Shown piece after piece: positions 36,083-47,554 of a stretch of 64,000 bases of DNA (positions are counted from its first letter, which is position 1; every line of letters begins with the position of its first letter). The stretch is from Odobenus rosmarus divergens (taxonomy: Eukaryota > Chordata > Mammalia > Carnivora > Odobenidae). The DNA lies in NCBI RefSeq assembly GCF_000321225.1, contig NW_004450380.1, forward strand, positions 2,766,102 through 2,830,101, read 5' to 3'. The notes under the pieces were generated by a model. It did no database searches. It was not told where the DNA came from and worked only from the letters and a program-made list of their open reading frames with translations. A program made the position numbers and the translations under genes.

Positions 36083-38135
36083 CTCCCCTTCAGTTCTGAA
36101 TGATAATCTTGCCAAGTAGAGTATTCTTGTAGTAGGTTTCTTTTTTCCTTTTCAGAACTTTGACTATGTCATGCCACTCCCTTCTGGCCTGCCAAGTTTT
36201 TGCTGAAAAATCAGCTGATGGTCTTATGAGGTTTCTCTTCTATGTACCTAGTTGCTTCTCTCTTGCTTTGCCTTAAAAATTCTCTTTATATTTAATCTTT
36301 GACATTTTAATTATTATATGTTTTGATGTGGACCTTCTTGGTTCACCTCATTTGAGACTCTCTGTGCTTTCTTCCCCAGGCTGGGGATGTTTTCAGCTAT
36401 TATTTCTTCAAATAAGTTTTCTGCCTGTTTCTCTTTCTCTTCTCCTTCTGGGACCCCGATAATGTGAATATTAGTATGTTTGATGCTGTCCCAGAGATCC
36501 TTAACTTATCATTGTTTGTTGTTGTTATTTTTACTCTTGTCATTCAGCTGAATGCTTTCCATCACCCTGTCTTCCAGATCACTTATTCCTTTTTTGGCCT
36601 CCTCTAATCTGCTGTTGATTCCCTCTTATGTATTTTTCATTTCAGTTATCATATTCTTCAACTCTGATTGGTTCTTTATATTTTTTATCTCTTTGTTGAA
36701 GTTCTCATTGAGCTCATCCACTCATGCACTCATTGAGCATCTGTTTGACCAGTGCCTTGAACTCTTCATCAGGTAGACTGCTTATCTCCATTTCCTTTAG
36801 TTGTTCTTCAGAGGTTTTGTCTTGGCCTCTTGTTTGGAGCATATTCTTCTGTCTCTTCATTTGTGTGTGTTTCTGTTTCTTCTTATAAACTTGAAGTTTA
36901 TATGGTCTTGTGTAGGGATGTCCCCTGTGTTGGCCATGTGTACCTGGCATCTTTGGCTGCTGGCTGGCTGGAGTTGTAGCTGGTATGCACTGGAGGATGG
37001 GGCAATCTGTGCTGGGGCTGCCCTGGTGGGATGGCCAGAGCTAAGGTGGTGCAGGCCAGAGGGTCCCAGGGCTCTCCACACAGAGGGCGTGCTGGTGGGA
37101 CAGCTGAAGTGGGTTCAAGGCAGGGCATCCCAGGTTCTGGGCAAGGATCACCCTGGCTGGACAACTGGAGCTGAAGCAGGTATGGTTTGGGGGGGGGTTC
37201 CCAGGGCACTCTGCACTGGGGGTGCCCTGGCAGGTTGTCTGCAGCTGTAGTGGGATAGGCTTGGAGTATTGCAGGCCCCTGTGTCACCTTGGCAAGATGG
37301 CTGGAGCTCTAGTGAGTGCTGTGCAGCACTGTCAGGTGTGTGCTGTGCTGGAACTGGCTTGGTGGGACTGTTGGGGCTGCTGTGGGCTGGGGCAATGGCA
37401 GCAGGCCAGCTAGGGTGTCTTGACCCTGCCTCTGTCTGTGCTATCAAGGGGCAGGGGAGACATAAAACATGACACTAGTCATCACCTGTGCCCTGGAGAG
37501 AGTTCTAGGGCTGGTTCCTCTGCATTCTAGTTGCTTTTTTAAACTGTGGCTTTTGTTTTCTGCATCCCAGGGCATCCGGAGCTGGTATGGGCTGTGGGCC
37601 CAGGGTTCACTGAGGTGGTGGGCTGGTTCTGACCTGGACCCTGCTCCCTCCTGTGCTGTCAAGATAGAGGGTGAATGTAAACCATAATGCTCCCCAGCCC
37701 CTCTGACCCGGAGAGTTCCAGCAAAGCCCCTTACTGTGTGGCACAGGGCTGGTTCCTTTCTCTTCTCCTCAGAGACGTTTAAACCTATTTTCCTGTGCCC
37801 CAGTGGTGACACATCTGCCGCTGGCCCCTCAGCTCTTTGCTTCCCCAGCAGCTGATGGCATCCCAGGCAGGCAGCAGTGTAGGGGGGTGAGGCTCCCTTC
37901 AGTGCTGTGTCTCCACCTCTCTTGTGGTTCTCTGTGTGGTCCCTCCATCCCTTGTTGTACAGAAGGCCTTCAGCCAGCCCTGTTTTTCTTCTTCTTCTTC
38001 TTTTTTTTTTTTTTTTATGGAAAGAGCCAAGATGTCCTCTGTTCTTCTTTAGGAGGATTTGCTCCACCTGTGTGTGTGAGGAGGGAGGAGGGGAGTTCAG
38101 GGTCCTCCTCTGTCGCCATCTTGGATCCTCCCTCT

Positions 38136-39447
38136 GTATTTTAAACATTATCCTGACACTCAGGAGCCCTCAGTCTCATTCCCAGCTCTCATCCTCATTG
38201 TCTATGACTCCAAGCAAGTCGCCCTGCTCCTCGGGATCTCAGCTCACCTGTAAAAAGAGGCGGCCTCCATTACAACCCTTGTGTTTTTTTAAAGATTTTA
38301 TTTATTTGACAGAGACACAGCGAGAGAGGGAACACAAGCAGGGGGAGTGGGGGAGGGAGAAGCAGGCTTCCCGCAGAGCAGGGAGCCCGATGCGGGGCTC
38401 GATCCCAGGACCCTGGGATCATGACCTGAGCCGAAGGCAGACGCTTAACGACTGAGCCACCTGGGTGCCCCAACCCTTGTTTCAATGGAGTCTGTGTTCC
38501 AGTTCCCGAGCCATGTTCCCATTTACCCTCTCATTTTTATTTTACTCTTCATGGCACCTAGAGTCTGGTAAGGGAGGCAGAGTAGCAGTTGTGCCCATCA
38601 TTTCACATTTAAGGAACCTATTTCAGTGGCGGTGAGGTATGGCCGAGGTGGGGGTCCTAGGCCAGCGTCCTCTTCCGGGGCCATCTCCTCTCCCCTCCCC
38701 AGCTGCTGTCCCTGCTGGAGCCCCTGCCGCTGCCCTGCAGTCACCACTGGACAAAGCGGGGGCCTGGGGACAGGAGGGGATGGCCCCACATCACTGCTCC
38801 TTAGGGACAGAAGGAAGCAGACTGCTGCACTGGCCTGACCGTAAGGGACGGCCTCTGGGTCCTGAATCTCTGCTTGTCTTCTGAGTGCAAGGAATCTTAA
38901 TTATTCTAGATTTTAGCATCATCGTTTCCTGAACCACCAGTGCGTATGTGAAAGCAGGAAGCGCCCAGAGACAGGGTCAGGTTTTTCAACCTGCTTAGAG
39001 AGGCAGCCACCTATGGCTGTGGGAAGGAATAAAGAGAGAACAAACAGAAGTAGACAAAGGTATAAATGTCACACAGGTGAGGCCCCCCCCCCAAAAAAGG
39101 AGGGGATACTCTGCACCTCAGCTTGGAGATTTATAGCTAATAAAGAAGAACAGCCCTGGTAGAGTCTCACATCCTATGTTGGAGGTGGACGGAGATGGGG
39201 AGAGCCAGAGGTCGCCTTATCCTTCTGTAGAATCTCAACAGAATGGGAAGGGCCTGAAATCATCATAATGAGCGCGAAGGGCCCCAGTATCCATGCAGGC
39301 GGCAAGCAGAGCCCACTGGCAGCCCGAGGGAGGCAGTGGGTCCCATGCTGCCCCAGGTCTCCCCACAGAGGGGCTGGGCGGGGCGGTGACCAGGAGGCCA
39401 CCCTCCTGTGGTGGCCACATCTCCACCAGGCTTCTCCTTCTTTGCAG
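38136..39447. other. KIF26B: End of the last KIF26B intron
   Basis: Contains one SINE (38283-38470) and otherwise unique sequence, with a short C-run at 39084-39093. It ends with TCTCCTTCTTTGCAG. Confidence 0.6.
38283..38470 (-). repeat. Carnivore SINE
   Basis: AAAGATTTTATTTATTTGAC tail side, GGGGCTCGATCCCAGGACC body, and GAGCCACCTGGGTGCCC head. Flanked by CAACCCTTGT at 38273-38282 and 38471-38480. Confidence 0.96.
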
Positions 39448-39596
39448 TTGACTTGGAGCAGGTTTTGGAGCTGGATTCCCTGGAGTACCTGGAGGCACTG
39501 GAGTGCGTGACGGAGCGCCTGGAGAGCCGCGTCAACTTCTGCAAGGCCCATCTCATGATGATCACCTGCTTTGACATCACCTCCCGGCGCCGATGA
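39448..39596 (+). CDS. KIF26B: KIF26B last coding exon with stop codon
   Basis: Acceptor AG at 39446-39447; the first two bases complete the Phe codon begun in the previous exon. The peptide reads [20 protein letters not shown], then [20 protein letters not shown] and FDITSRRR, and ends with TGA at 39594-39596. The helical, acidic-to-basic pattern and the RRR C-terminus match the KIF26 family end. With the other four exons the spliced frame is unbroken for about 1351 residues, roughly two thirds of the ~2100-residue protein. Confidence 0.96.
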
Positions 39597-40256
39597 AGAA
39601 GAGCCGGTCCGGCCTGCCAGCCCCTCACTGCCCAGGACCAGCCCCCTCCCCCCCCCCACTCAAGCCCCTCGGCAGGCCCTCGGTGCCGGCGGCTCGGAGA
39701 CAGCGGAAGGAGGATGAAGGTTGGTGCAAGTCTGGAGGGAGCGCTGAGCGGAAGGCAGTTTTCTTTTGTTTTCTATAGGAAAGGTGCAAACAAACACCAC
39801 ACGTGTGGGAGGAGGAAATGATGGGAAGCCCAAGGGACATGGAAGCCCCGTGAGACTGAAAAAGCACTTTGAGGAACTTTCGAGAACTTGATACGTAAGA
39901 ACTGCTGGCGAGAGCCCCATCTCTTCTCTGGCTTTGCGAGAAGGGGCGAGGGTGCGTGCAGGATTGCTGTCGGAAGCGGACACACAACAGATGACCCAGA
40001 GCGACTGATTAAGTGCCTTGCAAATCTTTATTATCCAAACAGTTTGAGACTTTCTTGTGTACAGATGGTGCTACTCCAGATGAAAACACCACCACAAAAA
40101 AGAAAATCAAACGCATTTTTGAAATGTATTTACAGCTCGTTTTCTCTTGGTGTTTTATCCTATTTCTGACTTGCTGTTTGTTTCTAAATAAGTAGTGTTT
40201 GTAGCTCTATCCCCTAAGCAGTATTGCATATGAATAAATGTTCACTGTCCTTTACG
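39597..40256 (+). other. KIF26B: KIF26B 3' untranslated region (predicted end)
   Basis: From the stop codon to just past the first good AATAAA (40233-40238), followed by a GT-rich stretch. No repeat is inserted, as is usual for a functional 3' UTR. Longer forms using signals further downstream cannot be excluded. Confidence 0.6.
40233..40238 (+). terminator. KIF26B: KIF26B polyadenylation signal AATAAA
   Basis: GAATAAATGTTCACTGTCC: a canonical hexamer with a downstream T-rich region (40250-40265), about 640 bases after the stop. Confidence 0.6.
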
Positions 40257-43200
40257 GTTCTTCTGGTAAGGCCACTCAAACAAACAGAACAGAGAGACTT
40301 GATGGGCACAAGCTGGTGTGTTTCCAAAGACAACGGGGATAGCAGGTGACACTTTGTGCCACCTCTCACCAGGGGTGCGGGCGGCGGGCACCCTTGCAGG
40401 GCAGGTGTGTGCCAGCTTGAGAGAACGGGGACTGCATCTTTCCTAGAAAAGGAACCTTTACGACTGGGGCCTTCCGTGTCCTTTGAGAGGGGTGTTTAAT
40501 CCAGATACAGCCTCTCCCTCCAAGTCCTGACGCGCGTACTGATTCCTTTCCCCCAAACCCAGGGTTTTCATGGCCCTCAAAACCTTTTTCATAGTCATTT
40601 TTATTCCAGAGACTGGATTGAAAGTTTGAACCAACTCAATAGAGCCATATTTTTTGTTCTCTGGTTCCGCGACTTTATCAGAAACGGGATCTTTCCCAGT
40701 TTAGAGACCCTCTCAGGCTGGTATATGCTCAGAGACTTGCAACAGTCTTGGTTTAGAACAAGGAAGGATGTTGGTATCACACGACAGAGTTCAGAGTGCT
40801 GCTCAAATGCAAAACATCCCCATCCTCCCATGTCCCGAGGCCACCATCCCAAGGAAGGACAAGGCTTGTCCCCAAGGCAGAGAGGTTTCCTGTCGTGACT
40901 CACACCCCCCGGAGAGGCAGAACACAGAGCTTCGTGCATAGGGCTATCCCAGGAACATAGGATTTTGTCCTCAGATGGAGGGGCTCACCCTGCCTCGACT
41001 CCCTTAGAGAGAGATTATCATACCCATTTAGTGATGGAACCCCAAGGCACCAAGTGGCCAGGGGATTATCTGATAACAGCTGTGGAGCGGCAGGGGCCGC
41101 CTCCTACCTCCTGGGGCCAGGAGGTGAGGGTGCTCAGGGTCTTACACAGAGTACTATTTGGTTTTGCCCTCCAGCACAGCGTATCATCACGAGCTGATTT
41201 CTAGGTTCAACAGTCCTTGCTACCCAACACCTCAGACCCAGCTGCACCCCGAGGAATCAGACCTGAGTGTACGTGTGGATGCATGTGGCCCAGCAGAGCT
41301 GGTCAGGCAGCCAGTGATGTTCAGCCAAACTCTGTGCATAGGAGCTGGGGGTCTCGTGACCCTCACGGTACCTGGTCCTTTACTGGTCAGAACCGGCACA
41401 GACGCGCTGATGGCTCATGTGTCTGGAAGTCTGCCCCCCAGACTGGAAGCCAGCCCCATGGATGACCAGTCCAGCTCTGCTTTGTGTCCGCACCTGCTCT
41501 CAGGCAGAGGGACACACAGAACAGATGCTCACCTCTGAGAGCTGAACGGGCTCTGACATGGTGAAAGGTGCTCCAGAATGGACCGTGCACCCCTTAGCTT
41601 AACAAGTTGTCTGTCACCCTGGGAAGCGGGGCCTCCCCCAGCTCCTCAGCCTTCACCCCAGCCTGCAGGCTCTGGGCATGCCTCTGCCCTCCCAGCACCT
41701 GTATGAATGGGCTTGTTGAACAGCAACATTATGGAAGCTTCTGGACCCCAAAGGAGGCCCATCTTTTGAGTCTGAGTTTGCATCCCTTTTGGTTGCTGCT
41801 CTGACATATACCACTTCGTGAAAAGCCTTTGATTTGGGAAGGGTCAGAGGTGAGTATTCTGGTCTCTGTTGGAAACACGTTCACTTGATGAGTAACCCCA
41901 CGTACTTAGCTTTTCCCTCGCACATCTCCCCTGGCCCCAAGGTCACCATACAGCACTGCCTGCCTTAAACAGACCAGCCATGGGGTCCCGTGCCTTTCCT
42001 GGAGCGACACCAAATCGAGACAGCTACAGAAATTTAAAATCTCAATCCAGGGAATCTTTCCTACTCCCTAAGCCTGCTTTTCTCCACTTGTTGCAACTTT
42101 ATGAGCAGCAAAAGGGTTGAATGAAACCGAGAGCCTTCTTACCGAGTCAGACTGGCTTCTCCAAGACGCTGTGCTGTGAAACATCTCTTGGAAAGTTGTT
42201 GGCCAACTGTGTGTGGAGGTTGTCCATTCTGGCTTTTTCTTTTCTTTTTCTTTCTTTCCTTTAAACCTCAGTTAGCTGCAAACATCTTCATGTACCAAGT
42301 ATTGCTTAACCATGTGAAGATGTCATGAATTTTGAGCTGTGATGGTTCCTGGTTCTTCCTAGAAGTTGACTAAACCAACGATGCTCTTCAGGCACAAAGG
42401 GAAGCAGGTGTGGCCAACTCTTTCAAGGCAGTCCCAATAACTGAGGAACGCCTCATCCAATGACCAGATGTGACGGAGCTCCACAGTTTGGTTCTGGTGA
42501 GAGAGAACCCAAGAAGCAAAGAGGAAAGTCAAAGAACCCACTTCCATGTCCTTATCCGCAACCAGAAGGACCAGAAACTTTCTATGTGAAATTAACATCT
42601 AGATCCATCAGCCTTTATTCCTGGTCTGAAATCTGCCCAAATAGTTTAGTGTGAGGTGAAGCATTGGCCGCACAACAAAACTCAGACCCACAAAAGGGAA
42701 ATGGTGATACTGCTTCCGGGGAGTAAATCCAGATTACTTTCCATGAGGTTGGTTCCTGCTGTGACTGAGTGACACTGGGCTTATCCTGGGCTTGCAGTCC
42801 CCACCTGAGAGCTGCAACCTTGGATCTTCTGGTCCTTGAATTCCCCCGTGCATCACGGGGAAGCTGTTGCTGACGTTCATCTCTTCCAGATTTGAAATCA
42901 GAACACCCCGTGTGTGGTTTGATCTCCAGTTGCTATTCCAAACGCAGGGAGTTCATGACAGATGCAGAGGGCAGTCTCTGCCGACACCAGTAGGGGTCCT
43001 CCAAGGGACCCTGAGCTGGGGCGGGGGTGGAAGCTGGGACAAGAAGCCAGGCAGCTCAGCCTGAGGAACTCGGCAGGCAAGAATCTGGCCAGTTGTCATA
43101 AATTAGCCTTATGCTTCAAGTCTCTGTCCCTGGAAGGTGGCAGTGATCTCACTGTGGCCACAAAAGCCATCCGGGCAGATGGTTCGAAAAGTCTGACACA

Positions 43201-43640
43201 CACACAGCTTATGTTCGTTCTTGGACTTCTGTGCTTCCTGAGCAAGAAGCCCTTCTCTGGGCTCCAGATTCTAAAGTTATGGCGAATCTGGGTTGATCCG
43301 TAACCCTTTCCATAGGTGTTCCTGTGGGAAAGCAGCCGATGGACCTGGTCTTCATGGGAGAGAGGGCCAGGTTTACGAGAGCCTGTAGACACCGTGGCCA
43401 GCATCCTTGACCACGGCTGATGTGTAGTTGAGGCTTCCAAAAATTCCAAAAAGGATTTCAGGCTGTGAAAGAAAGAACTAAAGATGTCTATTTCACAATT
43501 GAAACCAGAAGAAATCATGAGTTGACTCATTGTTCCTTCCTTCCGGAATATCAGCCCACTCTGAGCATATACTGAAAGAGTCCCTTGCTTTTAAAGGCTA
43601 TTTCTTTTAAACCCTGAAACCATGTCAGTAAGAAACAGGT
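40257..43640. other. Intergenic sequence downstream of KIF26B, repeat-poor
   Basis: No exon, RNA gene or clear repeat identified. Short open frames are unrelated to known families. From known mammalian synteny SMYD3 (opposite strand) is expected further downstream; I see none of its exons here. Confidence 0.45.
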
Positions 43641-43657
43641 AGAAAGTCTTGTCACAA

Positions 43658-43771
43658 GGTGCCTGGCTGGCTCAGTCGGTAGAGCCTATGACCCTTGATC
43701 ACAGGGTCATGAGTTCAGGCCCCAGGACTGGCTATAAAGATTACTTAAAAATAAAATCTTCAAAAAAAAAA
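43658..43771 (+). repeat. Short carnivore SINE variant with perfect 17-base target-site duplication
   Basis: GGTGCCTGGCTGGCTCAGTC head, tRNA-like body with GGGTCATGAGTTCAGGCCCC, GATTACTTAAAAATAAAATC tail. Flanked by AGAAAGTCTTGTCACAA at 43641-43657 and 43772-43788. It is only about 114 bases long and has a body different from the other copies in the window, i.e. an older or distinct SINEC subfamily. Confidence 0.93.
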
Positions 43772-43788
43772 AGAAAGTCTTGTCACAA

Positions 43789-46700
43789 CTAGTCGATGCT
43801 CAAAACAGCCCGGTCCCAATGTCCCCGGGGCCTTGGGCGGTGCAGCCAGGCCTTCTGTGACAGAGAGACGCAGCTCATCACTGCCCCACAGGAGACCCGG
43901 CCTCACAGAGAAAAGCCAGTGCAGCCCACTCCGCTCTGTGCTCCATGAAGCCAGGCCACATGCCCAGCTCCTCTGACACTGCCGATAAGTGGCCTAAAGT
44001 GGTTGGGGGGGGCGGTGGTCAGGGCACGGGCCCTACAAATACCACATTCCTTTGGACTGGAATCTCTTTCTCCACCTCCAGCAAATATCTGTCAACATTT
44101 GTGGGTAAGAACTCATAAATTGTGTCCCTTAGCAATTTCCCTAAAACACACACACATATTTTATAATTACAAACTGTTCATTTCCAGATAAAAACCTAAC
44201 TCCAATCCAGGAGAAGCTCTTGTAACTCAAGCCCAGCTTCTCATAGAAGTTATCCGTCCATTCTTAAAAGCTGGTTTACCCATGCCTAAACAAATACACT
44301 CTGCTTTTGGGTGGCCCTCCGCAGAACCGGACGCTGATGTCCTAACACCAGGCACGGAGCAGGTGCTCAAGGTGGCAGGCAGTCTTCAGTGCGCCCAGTG
44401 AACACACTCTGAAAGCCCCATGTCCCTGCACATCGGGGTGGGCGCCGAGCTCGGGGCATGCGCACACCGGCTCCATTCCCCACCCCGCTAACCAACAGCC
44501 CACAGTCCTGTTCCATTGTAGGAAGAAGTATAATTGATTTGTAAGCTCAGGATATTGTCGTAGAGCCTCGCCTGTGTTTTGTGATTCATTTCTACATCAC
44601 AGTTGGAAGTGCGGTCCAAGGGCAATGCACTGAAGTGTACGGGGGGTGCATCTGCAGCTGTTCTTGCCCCTCCCTCTCGTGAGCTCCGTTAATGGAGGCA
44701 GGGTCCCGGGGGCAGAAAGATAAATCAATCAGGAGACCAGGGATGAGGATCCAGTCCTCAAAGTATCAAGCTACGTTCAACATCTAAGCCGTTTCCATAG
44801 TAAGTAGCTGAGAGAGAAAGTTCCCTTCATTTTGAATCTGATGATCATGGGCTTGGAAACCACCCTTCACAGGCCCGGATGGGATTTCTGAGAAATTTCT
44901 GCAAAAAGTACAGACCGTATTAGGTCCTCACAGTCTCCCAAGACCCCCACGCACCCCTCAGGTGCTACTGAAGGGGGTTTGGAGAAGCAACTAGAGGTCC
45001 TGACCTTGGGTATGCGTCGTACCTGTTTGTTCTGGAGAAACCAAAGCACTTTAGTGAGGTTTACAACCCGTAATACTTATGGCATCTTGTCCCCTCCCTG
45101 GATGCCTGAAGGGCAGGGAGGGGCTGGGGTCAGTAGTCTCATTGGAGAGGCATCTCTACCTAGGAGAAAAAGCCTGGAGCCAGGAGTCAGGAAGCCAGCG
45201 CCCATCCTAGTTCCCTCCCTCACTATGCAACCTTGGGCTCCCCAGTGGGAGATCGGGGCTCAGAAAAGCTGCCCTTCTGGGATGGCGTAGAGAGAAAATG
45301 GTATCCGTGATGGGAAGTGATTTGAAGAAATTACAGCTCTGTGTAGGAGCTGGGGATCATCATTTCTCGATGAAGAAGCTCAAGTCAATAGTCAGTGACT
45401 GAGGCCCAAGTCCACAGAGTCGCTTTAGGGCAGACCGTGACCCGAGTCCAGAATCTTGGGTTCTTCCCATGAGCTGCTGCTTGCACCGGGCGCAGGAACA
45501 CGTGGCCACACGTCACGCCTATGTACTGGCATGTGTGTGTGTGTGCACGGGGCACAGACGGATGCGTTTGTACAGAAGGTGTGTAGCACGGAAAGAGCAC
45601 AGGACAGAAAGCCGGAGTGTCAGAGGTCCTATGGCCTTGGGTACATTACCGAACTTCTCCGGAACTCCCATGTTCTAATCTGTAAAATGATGACATTGTG
45701 CTAAATGAGCGTCGTGGTTCCTGCGGCTCGAGAAATGTATGTATGTATATATAAATATGCTTATCTGTAGAAATGGGCCAACTTAGAAACTGGAGACAAG
45801 GCCTGCCGAGTCATTCATTTGTGTCACAAACAGCCAATTCACAAACCAGTTCACAGAATCACGTTTTAAGATTCAATGGTAGTAGTTAAGGTCATGGTTT
45901 TAAACTCACTGTTTAACTGGATAAAAGATCGGTGCCATTTTAAAAATTAAGCTCTTAGCTTACAAGTGTTGGCTGTTACCACTTTTTAATAAAGTTCGTG
46001 TGTTTAAGGCTGAAATCCCAACCATTCTGTACTTGGGCAGGTCCCAACAGCCTCTTGGCCAACAGGCTGGGTTTTGTGTCTGGGCTCTCACATTGCTATA
46101 TACACGCTAGCTGTTGGCTTGGTCATGATAACTATGAGCAGGCTACCTGGAGAACAGTCTGGAAGAGAAAGTTCTAGTTCTCAAAAACTGATGACATGAA
46201 TCCATTAAGCTGTGTGCCATTTCCAGTGAGAAGACATTGTTTGCTGGCTATGATCTCGGACTTTTTGTGGCATATGAGGTGTAAAATGTTGTCAAAAAAG
46301 AATCTGGTGTTTAAAAAGAATCAAACTATGGTGGCATTAAATGTTCACTTCTATTCTACTCCGAGTCCTGGATGCCTATCTAATGTATCCTTCTGTTCAG
46401 AGGGGGACACAATTCAGGGCCAGGATGGCGGGTTCTTCTCCCTAGAGCAACCGCCTGGCTGGGGGCTTCCTCCCAGGCCCCTAGAGACCTCCCAGGCCTA
46501 GTCCTGTCTCCAACAAGTTCGGACGCTCGGCCAGGGCTGGGTGGCTATGGGGGCTGAGTCCCAGAGACCCAACATCATGTGGCATCTCTGAGAGTCAGCC
46601 ACTGGGCTCTTAGAGTACCCCTCCCCACTAAGGACAATCTCTTCCCATCCCGACCATGCAGATGCTCTCCCCTGAGCAGCCATCCAGCACTTTCTGAGAT

Positions 46701-47510
46701 GTCAGTACCACATCCATGCAAACATCTGAGCACCCCTCTGCACTCCCGAGAGAGTGCACACTCTTTAGTGCAAATGCACACTCTCCATTCCTGGCAAGGC
46801 CCTGCTCTGACTCCGTGTCTCCTATGCCACAGAATTGGCCTCAACACCCACACCTCCCGGGCTCCCCACTCTTCTTCTCCCCAAATAGCACATCAGAACT
46901 TCCTGGGCTCCCTTTGGGCCCCTCAAGGCAGAAGCTATACATTCTTAAGAAGCCATAGGCCATAAGGATTTTCTAGAAATGTTGCCTTCAATATTAGAGT
47001 AAGTGGAGGCACTGCCTGACTCTGCACACCCCTCTAAGAGAGGCCAGACAGGCAGCTTCTAGAACGGATTCTCACCCCCTCATGCTTAACCTTGGGGAAA
47101 AACCGTCTCTCAAACCATTAAATTCTCAGAACTGTTATTAGTGTTACTTTTATTCTTTTTCCCTTTCGATCCTGCGTTTTCATCTCGGAGCACATTAACA
47201 CCCTGTCCACCATGGCACCCTCCCCCAGATGGATATAAAAACAAAGCAAGGTGACACCATTTACTAGCAAAGCACATTGGGCTGTCCTGGCACCTGCATG
47301 TAGAAAATGTCTCCACATCTGATGCTTTCACTTGCTCTTCCAGGTGAAGGCTTAGTTTCCAGAAAACTTCTATAAACATACAGAGCACTTGGAGTATAAA
47401 CACTTTGGCCTGTCAGTGGCTGGTGTGCTCCCAGCCCCTTGGAGGGGGGCGGGGGGCTCTTGTTCTATATCTTTAGCCTCTAGAACAGAGTCTGGGATAT
47501 AGTGGCTACT
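43789..47510. other. Intergenic sequence with an MIR remnant
   Basis: An MIR-like piece lies at about 45590-45730, and a short (GT)n at 45534-45546. No gene supported. Confidence 0.45.
45590..45730 (+). repeat. MIR SINE remnant
   Basis: 'aagccggagtgtcagaggtc', 'ggccttgggtacattaccga', 'aatctgtaaaatgatgacat' follow the MIR core and tail in order. Confidence 0.65.
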
Positions 47511-47517
47511 CATAAAC

Positions 47518-47554
47518 TGGATGGATGGATGGATGGATGGATGGACGGACGGAT
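47518..47554 (+). repeat. (GGAT)n / (GGAC)n tetranucleotide microsatellite
   Basis: About six GGAT units followed by GGAC variants. Likely polymorphic. Confidence 0.9.

Larger units (their letters stand above)
31125..38135 (-). mobile_element. Nearly full-length LINE-1, antisense in the last KIF26B intron
   Basis: About 7 kb of L1 read on the minus strand, host copy interrupted by later insertions. The 5' end near 38135 reads GGATCCAAGATGGCGACAGA, the typical start of a carnivore L1 5' UTR (36950-38135, GC-rich). ORF1 starts near 36880-36930 (MKRQKNMLQTRGQDKTSEEQ is readable) and is split by a SINE. ORF2 begins near 35270: an endonuclease block with NIYEPNTRAPKYIKQ and VGDFNTSL lies at 34623-34844, RT text continues to about 32450, and the 3' UTR extends to about 31125. 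Many stops and shifts make it inactive. It is in the opposite sense to KIF26B, the orientation usually tolerated in introns. Confidence 0.9.

Noticed and set aside
36801..38148. Open frames of 113-234 codons near 37-38 kb
   Set aside because: They lie in the GC-rich L1 5' UTR and contain homopolymer-derived runs. They are part of the mobile element.
18999..39596. Assignment to the paralogue KIF26A
   Set aside because: The conserved islands, the size of the giant exon, the long introns and the phosphosite spacing fit KIF26B better. KIF26A is shorter and lies in a compact gene.
47518..47554. CRISPR-like or regulatory repeat array
   Set aside because: It is a simple GGAT microsatellite without spacers, in a mammalian genome.
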